The position numbers were made by a program, and so were the translations under genes. A DNA stretch of 51,369 bases from Butyricicoccus sp. (GTDB lineage Bacteria; Bacillota; Clostridia; Oscillospirales; Butyricicoccaceae). The stretch spans positions 1 through 51,369 of the forward strand of contig JAHHRJ010000009.1 in the NCBI GenBank assembly GCA_020025885.1. The letters run 5' to 3'. Positions 34,352-43,369 of this stretch are shown one piece after another (positions within the stretch are counted from its first letter, which is position 1; each line of letters begins with the position of its first letter). The notes beneath the pieces were generated by a model. It searched no databases. It was not told the DNA's origin and was given only the letters and a program-made list of their open reading frames with translations.

Positions 34352-35942
34352 TTCCACCCTCCCCGCTTTGCTGGCGGCGCAGGGTCAGCGGCGAAACACC
34401 AAAGCGTTTCTTGAAGCAATAGCTGAAATAGTGCTGGTCTGTATAGCCGCAGCGTTCCGCAATTTCCATGACTTTAAGGCGTGTACATTGTAACAATTCC
34501 TTTGCCGTATCCAAGCGTTTCGCTGTCAATAGGTTAATAAACGTATCCCCTGTATGTTTGCGAATGAGCGCGGACAGGTAATTCGGGCTGATATGTAAAG
34601 ACTCACTCAGCGACACCAACGAAAGTCCTGTATCTGCATAGCGTGTCTGGATCACAGCAAGTGCTTGTTCACATACGATATCACCACTTTCTCGGCACTG
34701 GTGCACGATCGCTTCCGCCACCCGACAGCAGAAATCTTCAATGCTATTCGCCGTCTCATCCAGAGAGCGTGCCTTGAATGGAATCTCCGCGAGTGGTGAA
34801 GTGCTCCATAACGCATTTGCCGTCTCAGGATCGACCACCGCACCTGCCGCGCGACATGCTGAGGATAACAGCTGTACTGTGAGCAGTCCCACTTCCAATC
34901 CCGAACAAGAGCCCTTGCGTAAGATCTCGAACTGTTGCTGCAAAAATACATGGATCTCCTCATTCTTGCCGCCTTTGATCAGGCTTTCCAGCTGTGCAGA
35001 TACCTCAGAATAGTCTGACTGGATGGCACGTCCTGGTTCAAAGTCTGCAATATAACGAGTATCCACACCCTCACGGCTCATATAGTCGAACGTACCCAGC
35101 GCTTCACGATACGCGCCATGGCAGGCAGAAAGCGTTGTCACCGGACGGCTGACACCGACCGTACACTTTTGTCCGGTCGCACGCTCGATGGTCTGCGAAA
35201 TATCGCTTGTTGCAATGTGCAGATATTCTCCAAGCGTCAATACACTGTCTGCAACGAGCGAAATCACACGCCCACCGATAAAACAGCTCGACGCCCGAAA
35301 ATACTTGTGCAAGACCCGATCTACCGCGTGCACATGTCTGCGTGTTGTAATGGGTTTATCTTTCTCGTCACAAATCGCAGTTGCAAGTACTACATATTGA
35401 AATTTATTACTAAACTCTGAAAGCACACCACATTCCACCGCCTGCGTTCTCAGCCACACCTCGTTTTCCTCTGGCACAAGCAAAGTATCCGCACCAAGCA
35501 GCAATGGCATAAGAAAGTCATGCGGGTGTAGCTTCTCTGTATCGCCCTGTGTTACCTCCTGCATTCTGCTGTCAATCTTTGCACGAATCTCGCAAAGTTC
35601 CTTTGCAAGCTCCGCAGATGAGATCGGTTTGAGCATATACCGAATGATGTTATACTGAATTGCTTGCTGGGCGTAAGCGAAATCATCATAGCCGCTCAAA
35701 AAGGCAATGTGCATCGCCGGACGGATCTCACGCGCCGCTCTTGCCAGTGCAATGCCGGATAAGAACGGCATACGAATATCTGTCAAAAGCAGGTCTGGCT
35801 GCAATCGTTCTACAAGTTCAAGCGCCTCCATTCCATTTTCCGCTTCGCCCACAACGCGAAATCCACAATCTTCCCAAGGGGTTTTTGCAATCAAAGAACG
35901 TCGCAGTTCGGTTTCATCATCCGCAACAACCACTGTATACAT
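34341..35942 (-). CDS. Response regulator, REC-AraC type
   Basis: This 533-residue YesN-like regulator has an N-terminal receiver domain with phosphoacceptor Asp55 (LLLTDIRMP), acidic pair ADDE (7-10) and Lys in MLKPIS, a middle region of about 280 residues, and a C-terminal AraC helix-turn-helix (SLSESLHISPNYLSALIRKH and EIAERCGYTDQHYFSYCFKKRFGVSP). It most likely activates mglBAC and perhaps its own operon. GGGAGAG precedes the ATG. It is the first gene after the gal operon terminator. Confidence 0.94.
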   Translation of the reverse strand: MYTVVVADDETELRRSLIAKTPWEDCGFRVVGEAENGMEALELVERLQPDLLLTDIRMPFLSGIALARAAREIRPAMHIAFLSGYDDFAYAQQAIQYNIIRYMLKPISSAELAKELCEIRAKIDSRMQEVTQGDTEKLHPHDFLMPLLLGADTLLVPEENEVWLRTQAVECGVLSEFSNKFQYVVLATAICDEKDKPITTRRHVHAVDRVLHKYFRASSCFIGGRVISLVADSVLTLGEYLHIATSDISQTIERATGQKCTVGVSRPVTTLSACHGAYREALGTFDYMSREGVDTRYIADFEPGRAIQSDYSEVSAQLESLIKGGKNEEIHVFLQQQFEILRKGSCSGLEVGLLTVQLLSSACRAAGAVVDPETANALWSTSPLAEIPFKARSLDETANSIEDFCCRVAEAIVHQCRESGDIVCEQALAVIQTRYADTGLSLVSLSESLHISPNYLSALIRKHTGDTFINLLTAKRLDTAKELLQCTRLKVMEIAERCGYTDQHYFSYCFKKRFGVSPLTLRRQQSGEGGNEK

Positions 35943-36041
35943 ACTTGTTTCTCTCCCTTTCTTGACACTTTATGATTGTTTCAAATGCCAACTCCTTTTC
36001 CAGTTTAAGGGATTCCTTTCATTTTGTCCACATTCTGGAGA

Positions 36042-36082
36042 AAAAAACCGTCAAAAATGCTTATGGCATTTTTGACGGTTTG
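36042..36082 (-). terminator. gal operon terminator
   Basis: ACCGTCAAAAATGC and GCATTTTTGACGGT form a 14-bp perfect stem, followed on the minus strand by T7. It separates the gal operon from the two-component genes. Confidence 0.92.
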
Positions 36083-36087
36083 GTTAT

Positions 36088-37116
36088 TTATTCTGCATGA
36101 AATGCAAACACGGTCGTGTGTGCATAGTGCTCGCCTTTTCTCAAAATCGGCTGAAGTTCGCCAGTCCAAGCGGATGGATTTGGAACAAACTGTGTCTCCA
36201 GGCAGAATGCCTCACGTTTGCCATAATCCACACTGCTCTTACCTCCTGTACCTTCCAAGAAGTTTGAGGTATACAGCTGCATACCCGGCATATCGGACTC
36301 TACGGAAAGATGAATGCCATTCTCTTCGCAAACAGCCTGCGCAAACGGACGCATACCTGTGCCGTCCACCCAATAATGGTGGTCATAGCCACCAGCCTTG
36401 CGCAGCTGCACAAAGTTTTCATCCCAATGTGCACCCAGCGGAGTCAGTTCTCGCAGATCCATTGGCGTTCCAGCGACTGCCGCATTCGTACCATCTGGAA
36501 TATTCTCTGCGCCAAGCGGTGCATACTGTGATGCACAGATACGGAGTTTCTGTGCACCAACCTCACCTTTCCCGGCAAGGTTAAAGTAACTATGGTTGGT
36601 CAGGTTACACAGGGTATCTGCGTCGGTGTCTGCCTCATAATGGAGAGACAATGCGCCGTTCTTCAGCTGATAGGTTACCTTGACATCCAGATTGCCCGGA
36701 TAGCCCTCTTCCCCATCTGCACTGTGCAGGGTGAGCACCAATGCATCCGGCTGCACTTGTGCCTGCCAATGCTTCTGGTCAAAGCCAACCATACCGCCAT
36801 GTAAATGGTTCACGCCATTGTCATTGCACTGCAACGTATATGTTATACCATTCAAAGTAAACTTGCCATGTCCAATGCGGTTTGCACAGCGTCCGATCAT
36901 CGCACCAATGTAGCAGGTCTGTGCTTCGTATCCAGCTAGGCTGTCAAAGCCAAGCACGACATTCACCAGCTTACCGTCTCGGTCAGGCACTTCAATCGCC
37001 TGAATGATGCCGCCATAGGTCAGCACCGCCACACGACATACACCATCGCAGAGCCAATAGCGCGTCACTTGTGTTCCATCTTTTGTTGTGCCAAACACTT
37101 CTGATGTAATGATCAT
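36088..37116 (-). CDS. galM: Aldose 1-epimerase (mutarotase)
   Basis: This 342-residue enzyme converts beta- to alpha-galactose before phosphorylation. Family motifs are LTYGGIIQAIEVPD near the start, RCANRIGHGKF, NHLHGG, the catalytic His in NLTNHSYFNLAG and the catalytic Glu in CLETQFVPNPSAW. The start overlaps the galT stop by 4 nt (ATGA), so translation is coupled. It is last in galKETM. Confidence 0.95.
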   Translation of the reverse strand: MIITSEVFGTTKDGTQVTRYWLCDGVCRVAVLTYGGIIQAIEVPDRDGKLVNVVLGFDSLAGYEAQTCYIGAMIGRCANRIGHGKFTLNGITYTLQCNDNGVNHLHGGMVGFDQKHWQAQVQPDALVLTLHSADGEEGYPGNLDVKVTYQLKNGALSLHYEADTDADTLCNLTNHSYFNLAGKGEVGAQKLRICASQYAPLGAENIPDGTNAAVAGTPMDLRELTPLGAHWDENFVQLRKAGGYDHHYWVDGTGMRPFAQAVCEENGIHLSVESDMPGMQLYTSNFLEGTGGKSSVDYGKREAFCLETQFVPNPSAWTGELQPILRKGEHYAHTTVFAFHAE

Positions 37117-38597
37117 GCCTTGCCTCCTACGGTCTGGACAAAGCGAACAAACGCTTCGGTATCCTTGTATACGCCAGAGTGCTCCAGAACAGTCGCAAAT
37201 ACTTTGCCTACTTCGCGCTCGATGACTTCGGTTGCATTTTCTGCTGTCACCTCAGAAGCAAAGCCCTCTGCCCAATCTGCATGAGATTCGGTACGCGGAT
37301 CTGCACGCAGGTCCTCGCCCTTGACCATCTTTTCAGCCAATACAGCAAGTTCCTGCTTGAGACGTGCTGGCAGAACAGCCAGACCCATAACCTCGATCAG
37401 TCCGATGTTCTCCTTCTTGATGTGATGGAGCTCTGCATGCGGATGATATAGTCCAAGCGGATGCGCTTCTGTGGTCAGATTGTTGCGCAGAACCAGATCC
37501 AGCTCATAGTCTGTACCACGGCGGCGGGCAATTGGTGTAATGGTATTATGCGGTACACCGTCGGTCTCTGCAAGAATCATTGCACTCTCGTCTGTGTAGC
37601 CGCGCCATGCAGTCAGAATGCGGTCACCCAGTTCAATGAGCTTCTGTGGGTCTGCACAGGTCAGACGGATAACAGACATCGGCCACTTTACAATGCCTGC
37701 ACGCACTCCTGGGAAGTCTGCAAAGGTCAGCGGCGTCTTGATGGGCGCAGTCTCCATTGCAAAGGTATAGTGACCGCCTTGGAAATGGTCATGTGCCAGA
37801 ATAGAGCCACCTACGATCGGCAGATCTGCATTGGAACCTACAAAGTAATGTGGGAACTGTCCCACGAAATCGAGCAGCTTGCAGAAGCAGTCACGGTCGA
37901 TCTTCATTGGGGTGTGCTCTGCATTGAATACGATGCAGTGTTCATTGTAGTACACATAGGGAGAGTACTGCATAAACCATGGCTTATTCGCAATCGTGAT
38001 CGGGATGATTCTATGATTCTGACGGGCCGGATGGTTCACGCGACCTGCATAGCCTTCATTCTGATGGCACAGCTGGCACTGTGGATATGCAGATGCTGGC
38101 AGATTGCGTGCCGCTGCGATCGCCTTCGGATCTTTCTCTGGCTTAGACAGGTTGATGGTGATATCGATTTCGCCATATTCTGTCTGTGTCTTCCACTGTA
38201 CATCCTTTGCGATACGATCGCGGCGAATGTAGTTGGTATCCTGACTAAATCGGTAGTACCAGTCCGTCGCACGGATAGGATCTTCTGCATACAGGGCACG
38301 AAACTTTGCAATGACCTCGCGCGGCGGCGGGGTCAGGCGACCCATGAGCGCTGTGTCAAAGAGGTCACGATATACAATGGAATTTTCTGTCATCACACCA
38401 CGTGCATGTGCATCGTCGAGCAGTTCGTCCAGGACTGCTGGCAGATCAATCGCCGCATCATCTAACTCTGGTGCTGTATAGCTGTCCAGATGCAGTGCTT
38501 CCAGCAATGTATTGACTGCCCACGTGTGATCTTCTGGTGCAATGAGACCTGTCTGCTCTGCATAGCGTACCAGCTTTACAATTGCAATATCAATCAT
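37113..38597 (-). CDS. galT: Galactose-1-phosphate uridylyltransferase, class II
   Basis: This 494-residue enzyme exchanges UMP between UDP-glucose and galactose-1-phosphate. It is the longer Firmicutes class II type: NTLLEALHLDSY in the N-terminus, YFVGSNADLPIVGGSILAHDHFQGG with the catalytic His pair, and YHPHAELHHIKKENIGLIEVMGLAVLPARL near the C-terminus. AGGAGG precedes the ATG and the galE stop is 18 bp upstream. Confidence 0.96.
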   Translation of the reverse strand: MIDIAIVKLVRYAEQTGLIAPEDHTWAVNTLLEALHLDSYTAPELDDAAIDLPAVLDELLDDAHARGVMTENSIVYRDLFDTALMGRLTPPPREVIAKFRALYAEDPIRATDWYYRFSQDTNYIRRDRIAKDVQWKTQTEYGEIDITINLSKPEKDPKAIAAARNLPASAYPQCQLCHQNEGYAGRVNHPARQNHRIIPITIANKPWFMQYSPYVYYNEHCIVFNAEHTPMKIDRDCFCKLLDFVGQFPHYFVGSNADLPIVGGSILAHDHFQGGHYTFAMETAPIKTPLTFADFPGVRAGIVKWPMSVIRLTCADPQKLIELGDRILTAWRGYTDESAMILAETDGVPHNTITPIARRRGTDYELDLVLRNNLTTEAHPLGLYHPHAELHHIKKENIGLIEVMGLAVLPARLKQELAVLAEKMVKGEDLRADPRTESHADWAEGFASEVTAENATEVIEREVGKVFATVLEHSGVYKDTEAFVRFVQTVGGKA

Positions 38598-38615
38598 ACT
38601 TGTTGTGCCTCCTGC

Positions 38616-39605
38616 TTATTCGGTGTATCCGTTTGGATGGCTCTTGTGCCACTTCCAAGCGGTCTCAATGATCGTATGCAGATCATCATACTCAGGCTTC
38701 CAGCCAAGCACAGTCTTCGCCTTATCCGACGATGCAATGAGCTGTGCCGGATCACCTGCACGACGTGCTTCGATCTTTGCTGGGATCGGATGACCGGTTA
38801 CTGCACGTGCCTGCTCGATGACTTCCTTTACGGAAAAGCCAACGCCATTGCCCAGATTGAATACGTTATTTTCTCCGCCATTGAGCAAGTAATCCAGCGC
38901 CAGAATATGTGCCTGTGCGAGGTCACATACATGGATATAGTCGCGGATGCAAGTGCCGTCTGGAGTTGGGTAATCGTCGCCAAAGATTGCGATTTGCTCA
39001 CGCTGGTTGTTGGGAACCTGCAAAATGAGTGGGATCAGATGGGTTTCAGGATTGTGCGCCTCACCAATGGAGCCGTCTGGCTGGGCACCACACGCATTGA
39101 AATAACGCAGTGCAACGAAACGCAGACCATGTGCCAGAGAAACCCACTTCATCATCTTTTCCATGGAGAGCTTGGTTTCACCGTAGCAGTTGGTCGGGTC
39201 AGTCGGGTCAGTTTCCAGAATCGGCATACGCTCTGCTTCGCCGTAAGTTGCTGCTGTGGAAGAGAATACGATTTTATCCACACCATGTGCAACCATGCTT
39301 TCAAGCAGGGTCTTTGTGCCGCACAGGTTGTTGTCATAATACTTGAGCGGGTCCTTCATGCTCTCTCCAACCTGAGAGTTTGCTGCAAAATGAATGACAC
39401 CCTCAATTTTTTCGCTTTCAAACAGATAATCTACAAATGCGCGATCACGAATATCGCCCTCATAGAAACGTGCCTTTTCCGGAACTGCTGCACGGAATCC
39501 TGTTTCCAAATTATCTGCTACTACAACATCGCGTCCAGCTGCGATCAGTGCATGTGCGGTATGAGAACCAATATAGCCTGCACCACCAAGTACAAGAACT
39601 GCCAT
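38616..39605 (-). CDS. galE: UDP-glucose 4-epimerase
   Basis: This 329-residue short-chain dehydrogenase-like enzyme interconverts UDP-galactose and UDP-glucose. It has the NAD site GGAGYIGSH (7-15), the SSTAATYG serine/threonine, the catalytic YxxxK (CYGETKLSMEKM), the substrate stretch RYFNACGA, and a DYIHVCDLA motif. It lies between galK (58 bp upstream) and galT in the operon. Confidence 0.96.
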   Translation of the reverse strand: MAVLVLGGAGYIGSHTAHALIAAGRDVVVADNLETGFRAAVPEKARFYEGDIRDRAFVDYLFESEKIEGVIHFAANSQVGESMKDPLKYYDNNLCGTKTLLESMVAHGVDKIVFSSTAATYGEAERMPILETDPTDPTNCYGETKLSMEKMMKWVSLAHGLRFVALRYFNACGAQPDGSIGEAHNPETHLIPLILQVPNNQREQIAIFGDDYPTPDGTCIRDYIHVCDLAQAHILALDYLLNGGENNVFNLGNGVGFSVKEVIEQARAVTGHPIPAKIEARRAGDPAQLIASSDKAKTVLGWKPEYDDLHTIIETAWKWHKSHPNGYTE

Positions 39606-39663
39606 GATGAAAAACCTCCTATGATATTCAGGTCAAACTCAAATTCTATAAAATCAAAATCAA

Positions 39664-40950
39664 TTATGCGATCACAACGCCGCCGCCCGGACGAACAGTC
39701 AGGAAGTGGCAGCAGCCATCTCCCAGAATCGCTTCCATACCTGCGCGGAACTGCTCAGTCATGCTGAATGGTACATATGCTTGTACGGTTCCAGCAAAGC
39801 CGCCACCATGCACACGTACTGCGCCCTTTCCTTCCAGCAGCTTACGTGCTGCTGCAATGGTTAAGACAACCGCCTGTGCCTGCGGCTGGGATACACAGTA
39901 CAGGTTCTGCAAATGCTCCGCAGAAGAGGTGCCAGACTGCTGTACCAGTGCAAGGAATGCATAGAAATCTTCTTTTTCCAGCGCCTGTGCCTGCTTGAGT
40001 GCCAGCAGGTTGTCTCCGTAGAAGTGCATTGCACGCAGGATCGCGCGATCGCCTGTCTTCTTGCGGATCTCTGCAAGATTTGCCCAGAAGTCTTCAAACT
40101 CTACGTCGCGCAGAACTTCCTTGCCAAAGAATGCTGCAACCTGCTTCATTTCTCCCGGAATCGCTGCATATTCGTCAGTCAGGTCTGCATGATCTGCGCC
40201 AGAATCAATGATACACAGCGCATGTCCAGATGCAGACAGGTCGTAATCCAAACGATTGACAATCGGCTCTTCCGGGTCTGCAAAGTCAATAGAGACAATG
40301 CCGCCCACAGCACTTGCCAACTGATCCATCAGACCGCAAGGCTTGCCAAAGAACACATTCTCTGCATACTGTCCGATCTGCGCGAGCTGTACCTGCGTCA
40401 GCGCACCCTCACAGAACATATCATTGACGATTGCACCAATGAGCACTTCAAACGCTGCCGAGGAAGACAGACCAGAACCGCTCAGTACCTCAGAGGTCAC
40501 GCAAGCATCAAATCCAGAGACTGGATAACCCATTTCACGGATCTTTACCGCAACGCCGCGAATCAGTGCAGCAGTTGTGCCTTCTTCTTCCTTCTGTGGC
40601 TCACATACTGCAAGGTCAATCTTAATTTCCGGATATCCCGCAGACAGTACACGAACAATCGTGGAACCGCTCTTGCTTGCACAAGCGATTGCATCGAGAT
40701 CGATCGCAGCTGCCAGTACACGTCCATGCTGGTGGTCGGTGTGGTTGCCGCCCATCTCGGTGCGTCCCGGTGCAGAGTAAAGACCAACTTCGCGGTCTAC
40801 ACCATAGGTTTTTGCAAATGTATCCATAAGTACCAGTAGGCGTTCACGCTTATGCGGCACTTCCGTTCTCTTACAGCCATAAATCGCGGTCAGGCGTGCG
40901 TCCAGTGCACCCTCTTTTAACTCCGTTGTCAGGGTCGATTGTATTTTCAT
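39664..40950 (-). CDS. galK: Galactokinase
   Basis: This 428-residue GHMP kinase phosphorylates galactose at C1. It shows the galactokinase signature APGRTEMGGNHTDHQHGRVLAAAI, the ATP loop SGSGLSSSAAFEVLIG, FGKPCGLMDQLASAVGG and the C-terminal RVHGGGFAGTVQAYVP. It is the first gene of galKETM, directly behind a well-formed promoter with a likely operator. Confidence 0.96.
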   Translation of the reverse strand: MKIQSTLTTELKEGALDARLTAIYGCKRTEVPHKRERLLVLMDTFAKTYGVDREVGLYSAPGRTEMGGNHTDHQHGRVLAAAIDLDAIACASKSGSTIVRVLSAGYPEIKIDLAVCEPQKEEEGTTAALIRGVAVKIREMGYPVSGFDACVTSEVLSGSGLSSSAAFEVLIGAIVNDMFCEGALTQVQLAQIGQYAENVFFGKPCGLMDQLASAVGGIVSIDFADPEEPIVNRLDYDLSASGHALCIIDSGADHADLTDEYAAIPGEMKQVAAFFGKEVLRDVEFEDFWANLAEIRKKTGDRAILRAMHFYGDNLLALKQAQALEKEDFYAFLALVQQSGTSSAEHLQNLYCVSQPQAQAVVLTIAAARKLLEGKGAVRVHGGGFAGTVQAYVPFSMTEQFRAGMEAILGDGCCHFLTVRPGGGVVIA

Positions 40951-41004
40951 AATAAAAAATCCCGCCTTTCAAAAAGATTGTGATAAACGATGTATGTTAA
41001 TTTC

Positions 41005-41033
41005 AGTATAACAGTATTTTAGTAAAAATTCAA
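41005..41033 (-). promoter_or_regulatory. gal operon promoter with LacI-type operator
   Basis: On the minus strand TTGAAT (41033-41028), 17 bp, TATACT (41010-41005). The palindrome TTTTA-C-TAAAA (41027-41017) fills the spacer next to the -35 box. The same 11 bp occurs in the leader of the adjacent lacI-type gene, so it is the probable repressor site. Confidence 0.75.
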
Positions 41034-41080
41034 TTTATTTTACTGGGCAATTGAACAAACTTCATCTGGCTTTTTTGTGC

Positions 41081-41120
41081 AAAAAAACGACTGCCTCAAG
41101 ATAACAGGCAGTCGTTTTTG
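41081..41120 (-). terminator. Terminator of the LacI-type gene
   Basis: AAAACGACTGCCT and AGGCAGTCGTTTT, 13-bp stem with T-run on the minus strand, directly ahead of the gal promoter. Confidence 0.9.
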
Positions 41121-42149
41121 TCAAATATCCTGTTCTTTTACACTTTCACGCACACTGAGGGTCGGCGGCACCACAATTTTCAGTGGCAGCAGTTTCGAAC
41201 CAGTAGATGCTCTGCGCGCCAAAAGCTCGATTGCTGTTGCGCTCATGGCTTCTACGTGCGTACTTACGCTTGTGAGCGGCGGATCTGTCAGTGCAGATAA
41301 TGGTGTATCATTGAAGCTGATAATAGAAAGATCATCTGGAATGGACATACCCTGCCCACGCAGTGCACCTGCTGCACCGATTGCCGCTTCCTCATTTGCC
41401 GCCAGGATTGCGGTTGGCATTGGCGCGCCTTGGGCAAGACGCTCAGACAACAGCGCACGCGCATCTGCGGCTGTCATGGGTGCATCAAATAGATATTCTG
41501 ACTGGAACAATTCCTTTTCCTGCAAGTAGCGAATAAAGATTTCACGCCGCACTTCCAAAGCAGGGCGTTTTTTTTGATCGAGCTTGCGGCAAGGTCCCAA
41601 AAATCCAATTTCACGATGACCATGTGCGAGCAAATAATCGACTGCCTGCTCCACGCCAAGCTGAAAGTTGAGCACAACCGAATCATAGTGCAGTTCATCT
41701 GGAGAAGAATCTAAAAACAATAGATTTTCAGATAATTTAGACAGTGCCTTGATCTGTTCTTCGGAAAAAATACCAATCGCCAGCACGCCATCAATTTTCC
41801 CTGTTGTATCCAGCTCATATACACCCATGTGCTCCTGTACATGGGCTACGATATATTCAAGATCCTGACAGCGCTGTACCGCATAATTTTTAAGATATAA
41901 ATAATAGGGATCTGCAAGCTGCTCCGCAGGAGACAGCATTTCTGCAATCGCAATACGCAGCTGTTTGCTGTGCGCAACGCGCACACGGCGCTGTCTGGAA
42001 GAAGATTTATAATGCAGCTTTCCTGCTGCCTCTAATATCGTTGCGCGTGTCGTTTCACTGACGCTCATTGTCGGGTCATTGTTCAGCACACGGGAAATTG
42101 TAGCGATTGAAAATCCTGTATATTCTGCGAGCTCTTTTAATGTCGCCAT
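41121..42149 (-). CDS. LacI/GalR-family repressor, probable gal regulator
   Basis: This 342-residue repressor begins with the LacI helix-turn-helix MATLKELAEYTGFSIATISRVLNN and hinge, followed by a type I periplasmic-binding-like effector domain (for example IGFLGPCR, AILAANEEAAIGAAGALR, ISFNDTPLSALTDPPLTSV). ATG 42149 is chosen because AAGGATG is well placed and the helix-turn-helix then begins normally; an in-frame start at 42176 adds nine foreign residues. It sits just upstream of galKETM on the same strand, and both promoters share TTTTASTAAAA, so it likely represses gal and itself, with galactose or a gal intermediate as inducer. Confidence 0.92.
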   Translation of the reverse strand: MATLKELAEYTGFSIATISRVLNNDPTMSVSETTRATILEAAGKLHYKSSSRQRRVRVAHSKQLRIAIAEMLSPAEQLADPYYLYLKNYAVQRCQDLEYIVAHVQEHMGVYELDTTGKIDGVLAIGIFSEEQIKALSKLSENLLFLDSSPDELHYDSVVLNFQLGVEQAVDYLLAHGHREIGFLGPCRKLDQKKRPALEVRREIFIRYLQEKELFQSEYLFDAPMTAADARALLSERLAQGAPMPTAILAANEEAAIGAAGALRGQGMSIPDDLSIISFNDTPLSALTDPPLTSVSTHVEAMSATAIELLARRASTGSKLLPLKIVVPPTLSVRESVKEQDI

Positions 42150-42161
42150 ATCGTTCCATCC

Positions 42162-42172
42162 TTTTAGTAAAA
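42162..42172. promoter_or_regulatory. LacI-type operator in the regulator's own leader
   Basis: TTTTA-G-TAAAA, an 11-bp palindrome identical (as reverse complement around the centre) to 41017-41027, lies between the promoter at 42193-42222 and the start codon, a position for self-repression. Confidence 0.65.
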
Positions 42173-42192
42173 TCACAAGATATGTTTATCAT

Positions 42193-42222
42193 ATTATACC
42201 CCTATCTTACCACTTTTCGCAA
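42193..42222 (-). promoter_or_regulatory. Promoter of the LacI-type gene
   Basis: On the minus strand TTGCGA (42222-42217), 18 bp, TATAAT (42198-42193). Confidence 0.65.
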
Positions 42223-42367
42223 GTCTTTCTGACCTAAAATGTAAATTACTTCAAATAATAAGCAATCCTATATCAAGAAAAATACTCTGATTTTATGCAA
42301 AATCAAATCAGGAATCATCCCATTTTTATTTTTCTATCATCGTGTACCTGCAGACTCCAATACTTTG

Positions 42368-42396
42368 TTGATTTAAGCAATTTTATAGGATATAAT
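42368..42396 (+). promoter_or_regulatory. Promoter of the leader/membrane-protein operon
   Basis: TTGATT (42368-42373), 17 bp, TATAAT (42391-42396). Transcription would start near 42403, 25 nt before the small leader gene. Confidence 0.75.
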
Positions 42397-42427
42397 GAGA
42401 ACACACAACAAAAGGAAGATGATGCCA

Positions 42428-42472
42428 ATGAGTAAAAACGCGCACAAATCCCAGCAAAATTTCCACAATTGA
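42428..42472 (+). CDS. 14-residue leader peptide or microprotein
   Basis: ATG to TGA encodes MSKNAHKSQQNFHN. AAGGAAG (42412-42418) is spaced 9 nt from the ATG and the strong promoter ends at 42396, so this is the first thing translated on the mRNA. It ends 18 nt before the TTG start of the next gene, and its stop abuts the next ribosome binding site (GAAAGG), so it may couple or attenuate translation. The peptide is hydrophilic and basic with His, Gln and Asn. No family is recognised. Confidence 0.5.
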   Translation: MSKNAHKSQQNFHN

Positions 42473-42490
42473 TTGAAAGGATGTGACGTC

Positions 42491-42922
42491 TTGCGCAAAT
42501 CGTATACACTACCCATCTGTGTGGCTTTATTCATCGTATTTTTATCATCCAGCACCGTCCTCTATTATCTTTTCACAGCATCAAAGTCCCATAGTCTTGT
42601 CTTTATGATCTGTGCTGCGCTCCTGTTTGCTGCACAAAACCAAATGCACGTCCAGATCGGACGCGCTACGCCGCGGCATCCCCTGCGCTGGCACGTGTCC
42701 GTTATCCTTGGCTGTGATGCTGTCTGGTGCAGCCTTTTCCTCGTGCGTTACATGGCGGATCTTGTTCCAAACCAGATCAAGCTGGGGCTTTGCCTGCATC
42801 TGATCGCCTTTTCGCTCATTCATCTGGCTGTGCTCGCAAAATATTTGGTCACAGCACACTTGCTGACCAAAAAAGCTGCTGCAACGCACGCACAACACAG
42901 TGAACTCGTGGAAGGAAGGTGA
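42491..42922 (+). CDS. Small four-helix membrane protein, first of a tandem pair
   Basis: This 143-residue protein has four hydrophobic segments (about residues 5-25, 31-45, 65-83 and 95-118) and a positively charged N-terminus (RKS). The proposed start is TTG 42491, 7 nt after AAAGGATG; no ATG is well placed. Its neighbour downstream has the same start context (GGTGACATC-TTG-CGT-AAA against TGTGACGTC-TTG-CGC-AAA), similar length and similar segment order, so the two appear to be diverged duplicates. The TGA stop overlaps the next gene's ribosome binding region. No family is recognised; the C-terminal tail ends in a soluble HAQHSELVEGR. Confidence 0.7.
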   Translation: MRKSYTLPICVALFIVFLSSSTVLYYLFTASKSHSLVFMICAALLFAAQNQMHVQIGRATPRHPLRWHVSVILGCDAVWCSLFLVRYMADLVPNQIKLGLCLHLIAFSLIHLAVLAKYLVTAHLLTKKAAATHAQHSELVEGR

Positions 42923-42926
42923 CATC

Positions 42927-43340
42927 TTGCGTAAATCATCTCGTGCAGTCAATGCTGCCATTTGTTTCGGTCTACTGATGCTCTTTTTCTCTCTTGGCCG
43001 TTTCATTGTATCCCCGTTTGCCACTTCTTTTGATGAATGGCTCTCACTTACATTCCTGATTGCCATTTTACTTGGCACACAGAGCCTGATGCATCTGTTT
43101 ATTACGCGTATGCAGCTCCAGCATTCTTTGTCTTGGCAGGTTTTTAGTGTGCTGGCTTGTGTCCTTATGTGGATTTATCTGCTTTTGTATCGGACCTCGC
43201 CTGAAATAACAGCACAGGCATTCATGCTGGAAATGTTAAAGTCTTTTGCTGCGCTCTTGGTCGCGCATGGGATCGTATTGGGCGACTATCTGCTTACCAA
43301 ACGCCTCATGTCTCAAGAAGAAACTTCTGTGCGCAGCTGA
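42927..43340 (+). CDS. Small four-helix membrane protein, second of a tandem pair
   Basis: This 137-residue protein has four hydrophobic segments in the same arrangement as its upstream neighbour. The start is TTG 42927, 7 nt after GGAAGG, only 4 nt past the previous stop. Shared points include the RKS N-terminus, a QxxMHxxI/QSLMHLFI segment after helix 2, SWQVFSVLACVLMW against RWHVSVILGCDAVW in helix 3, and a GDYLLTKRL tail against KYLVTAHLLTKK. These support common descent. It probably acts with the first protein as a hetero-oligomer. Function unknown. Confidence 0.7.
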   Translation: MRKSSRAVNAAICFGLLMLFFSLGRFIVSPFATSFDEWLSLTFLIAILLGTQSLMHLFITRMQLQHSLSWQVFSVLACVLMWIYLLLYRTSPEITAQAFMLEMLKSFAALLVAHGIVLGDYLLTKRLMSQEETSVRS

Positions 43341-43369
43341 TTGCAAAACAAATAGTAATACAAAGTTTC

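Noticed and set aside
37461..39767. Long plus-strand frames opposite galT and galE
   Set aside because: Antisense to genes with full catalytic motifs; composition typical of antisense frames.
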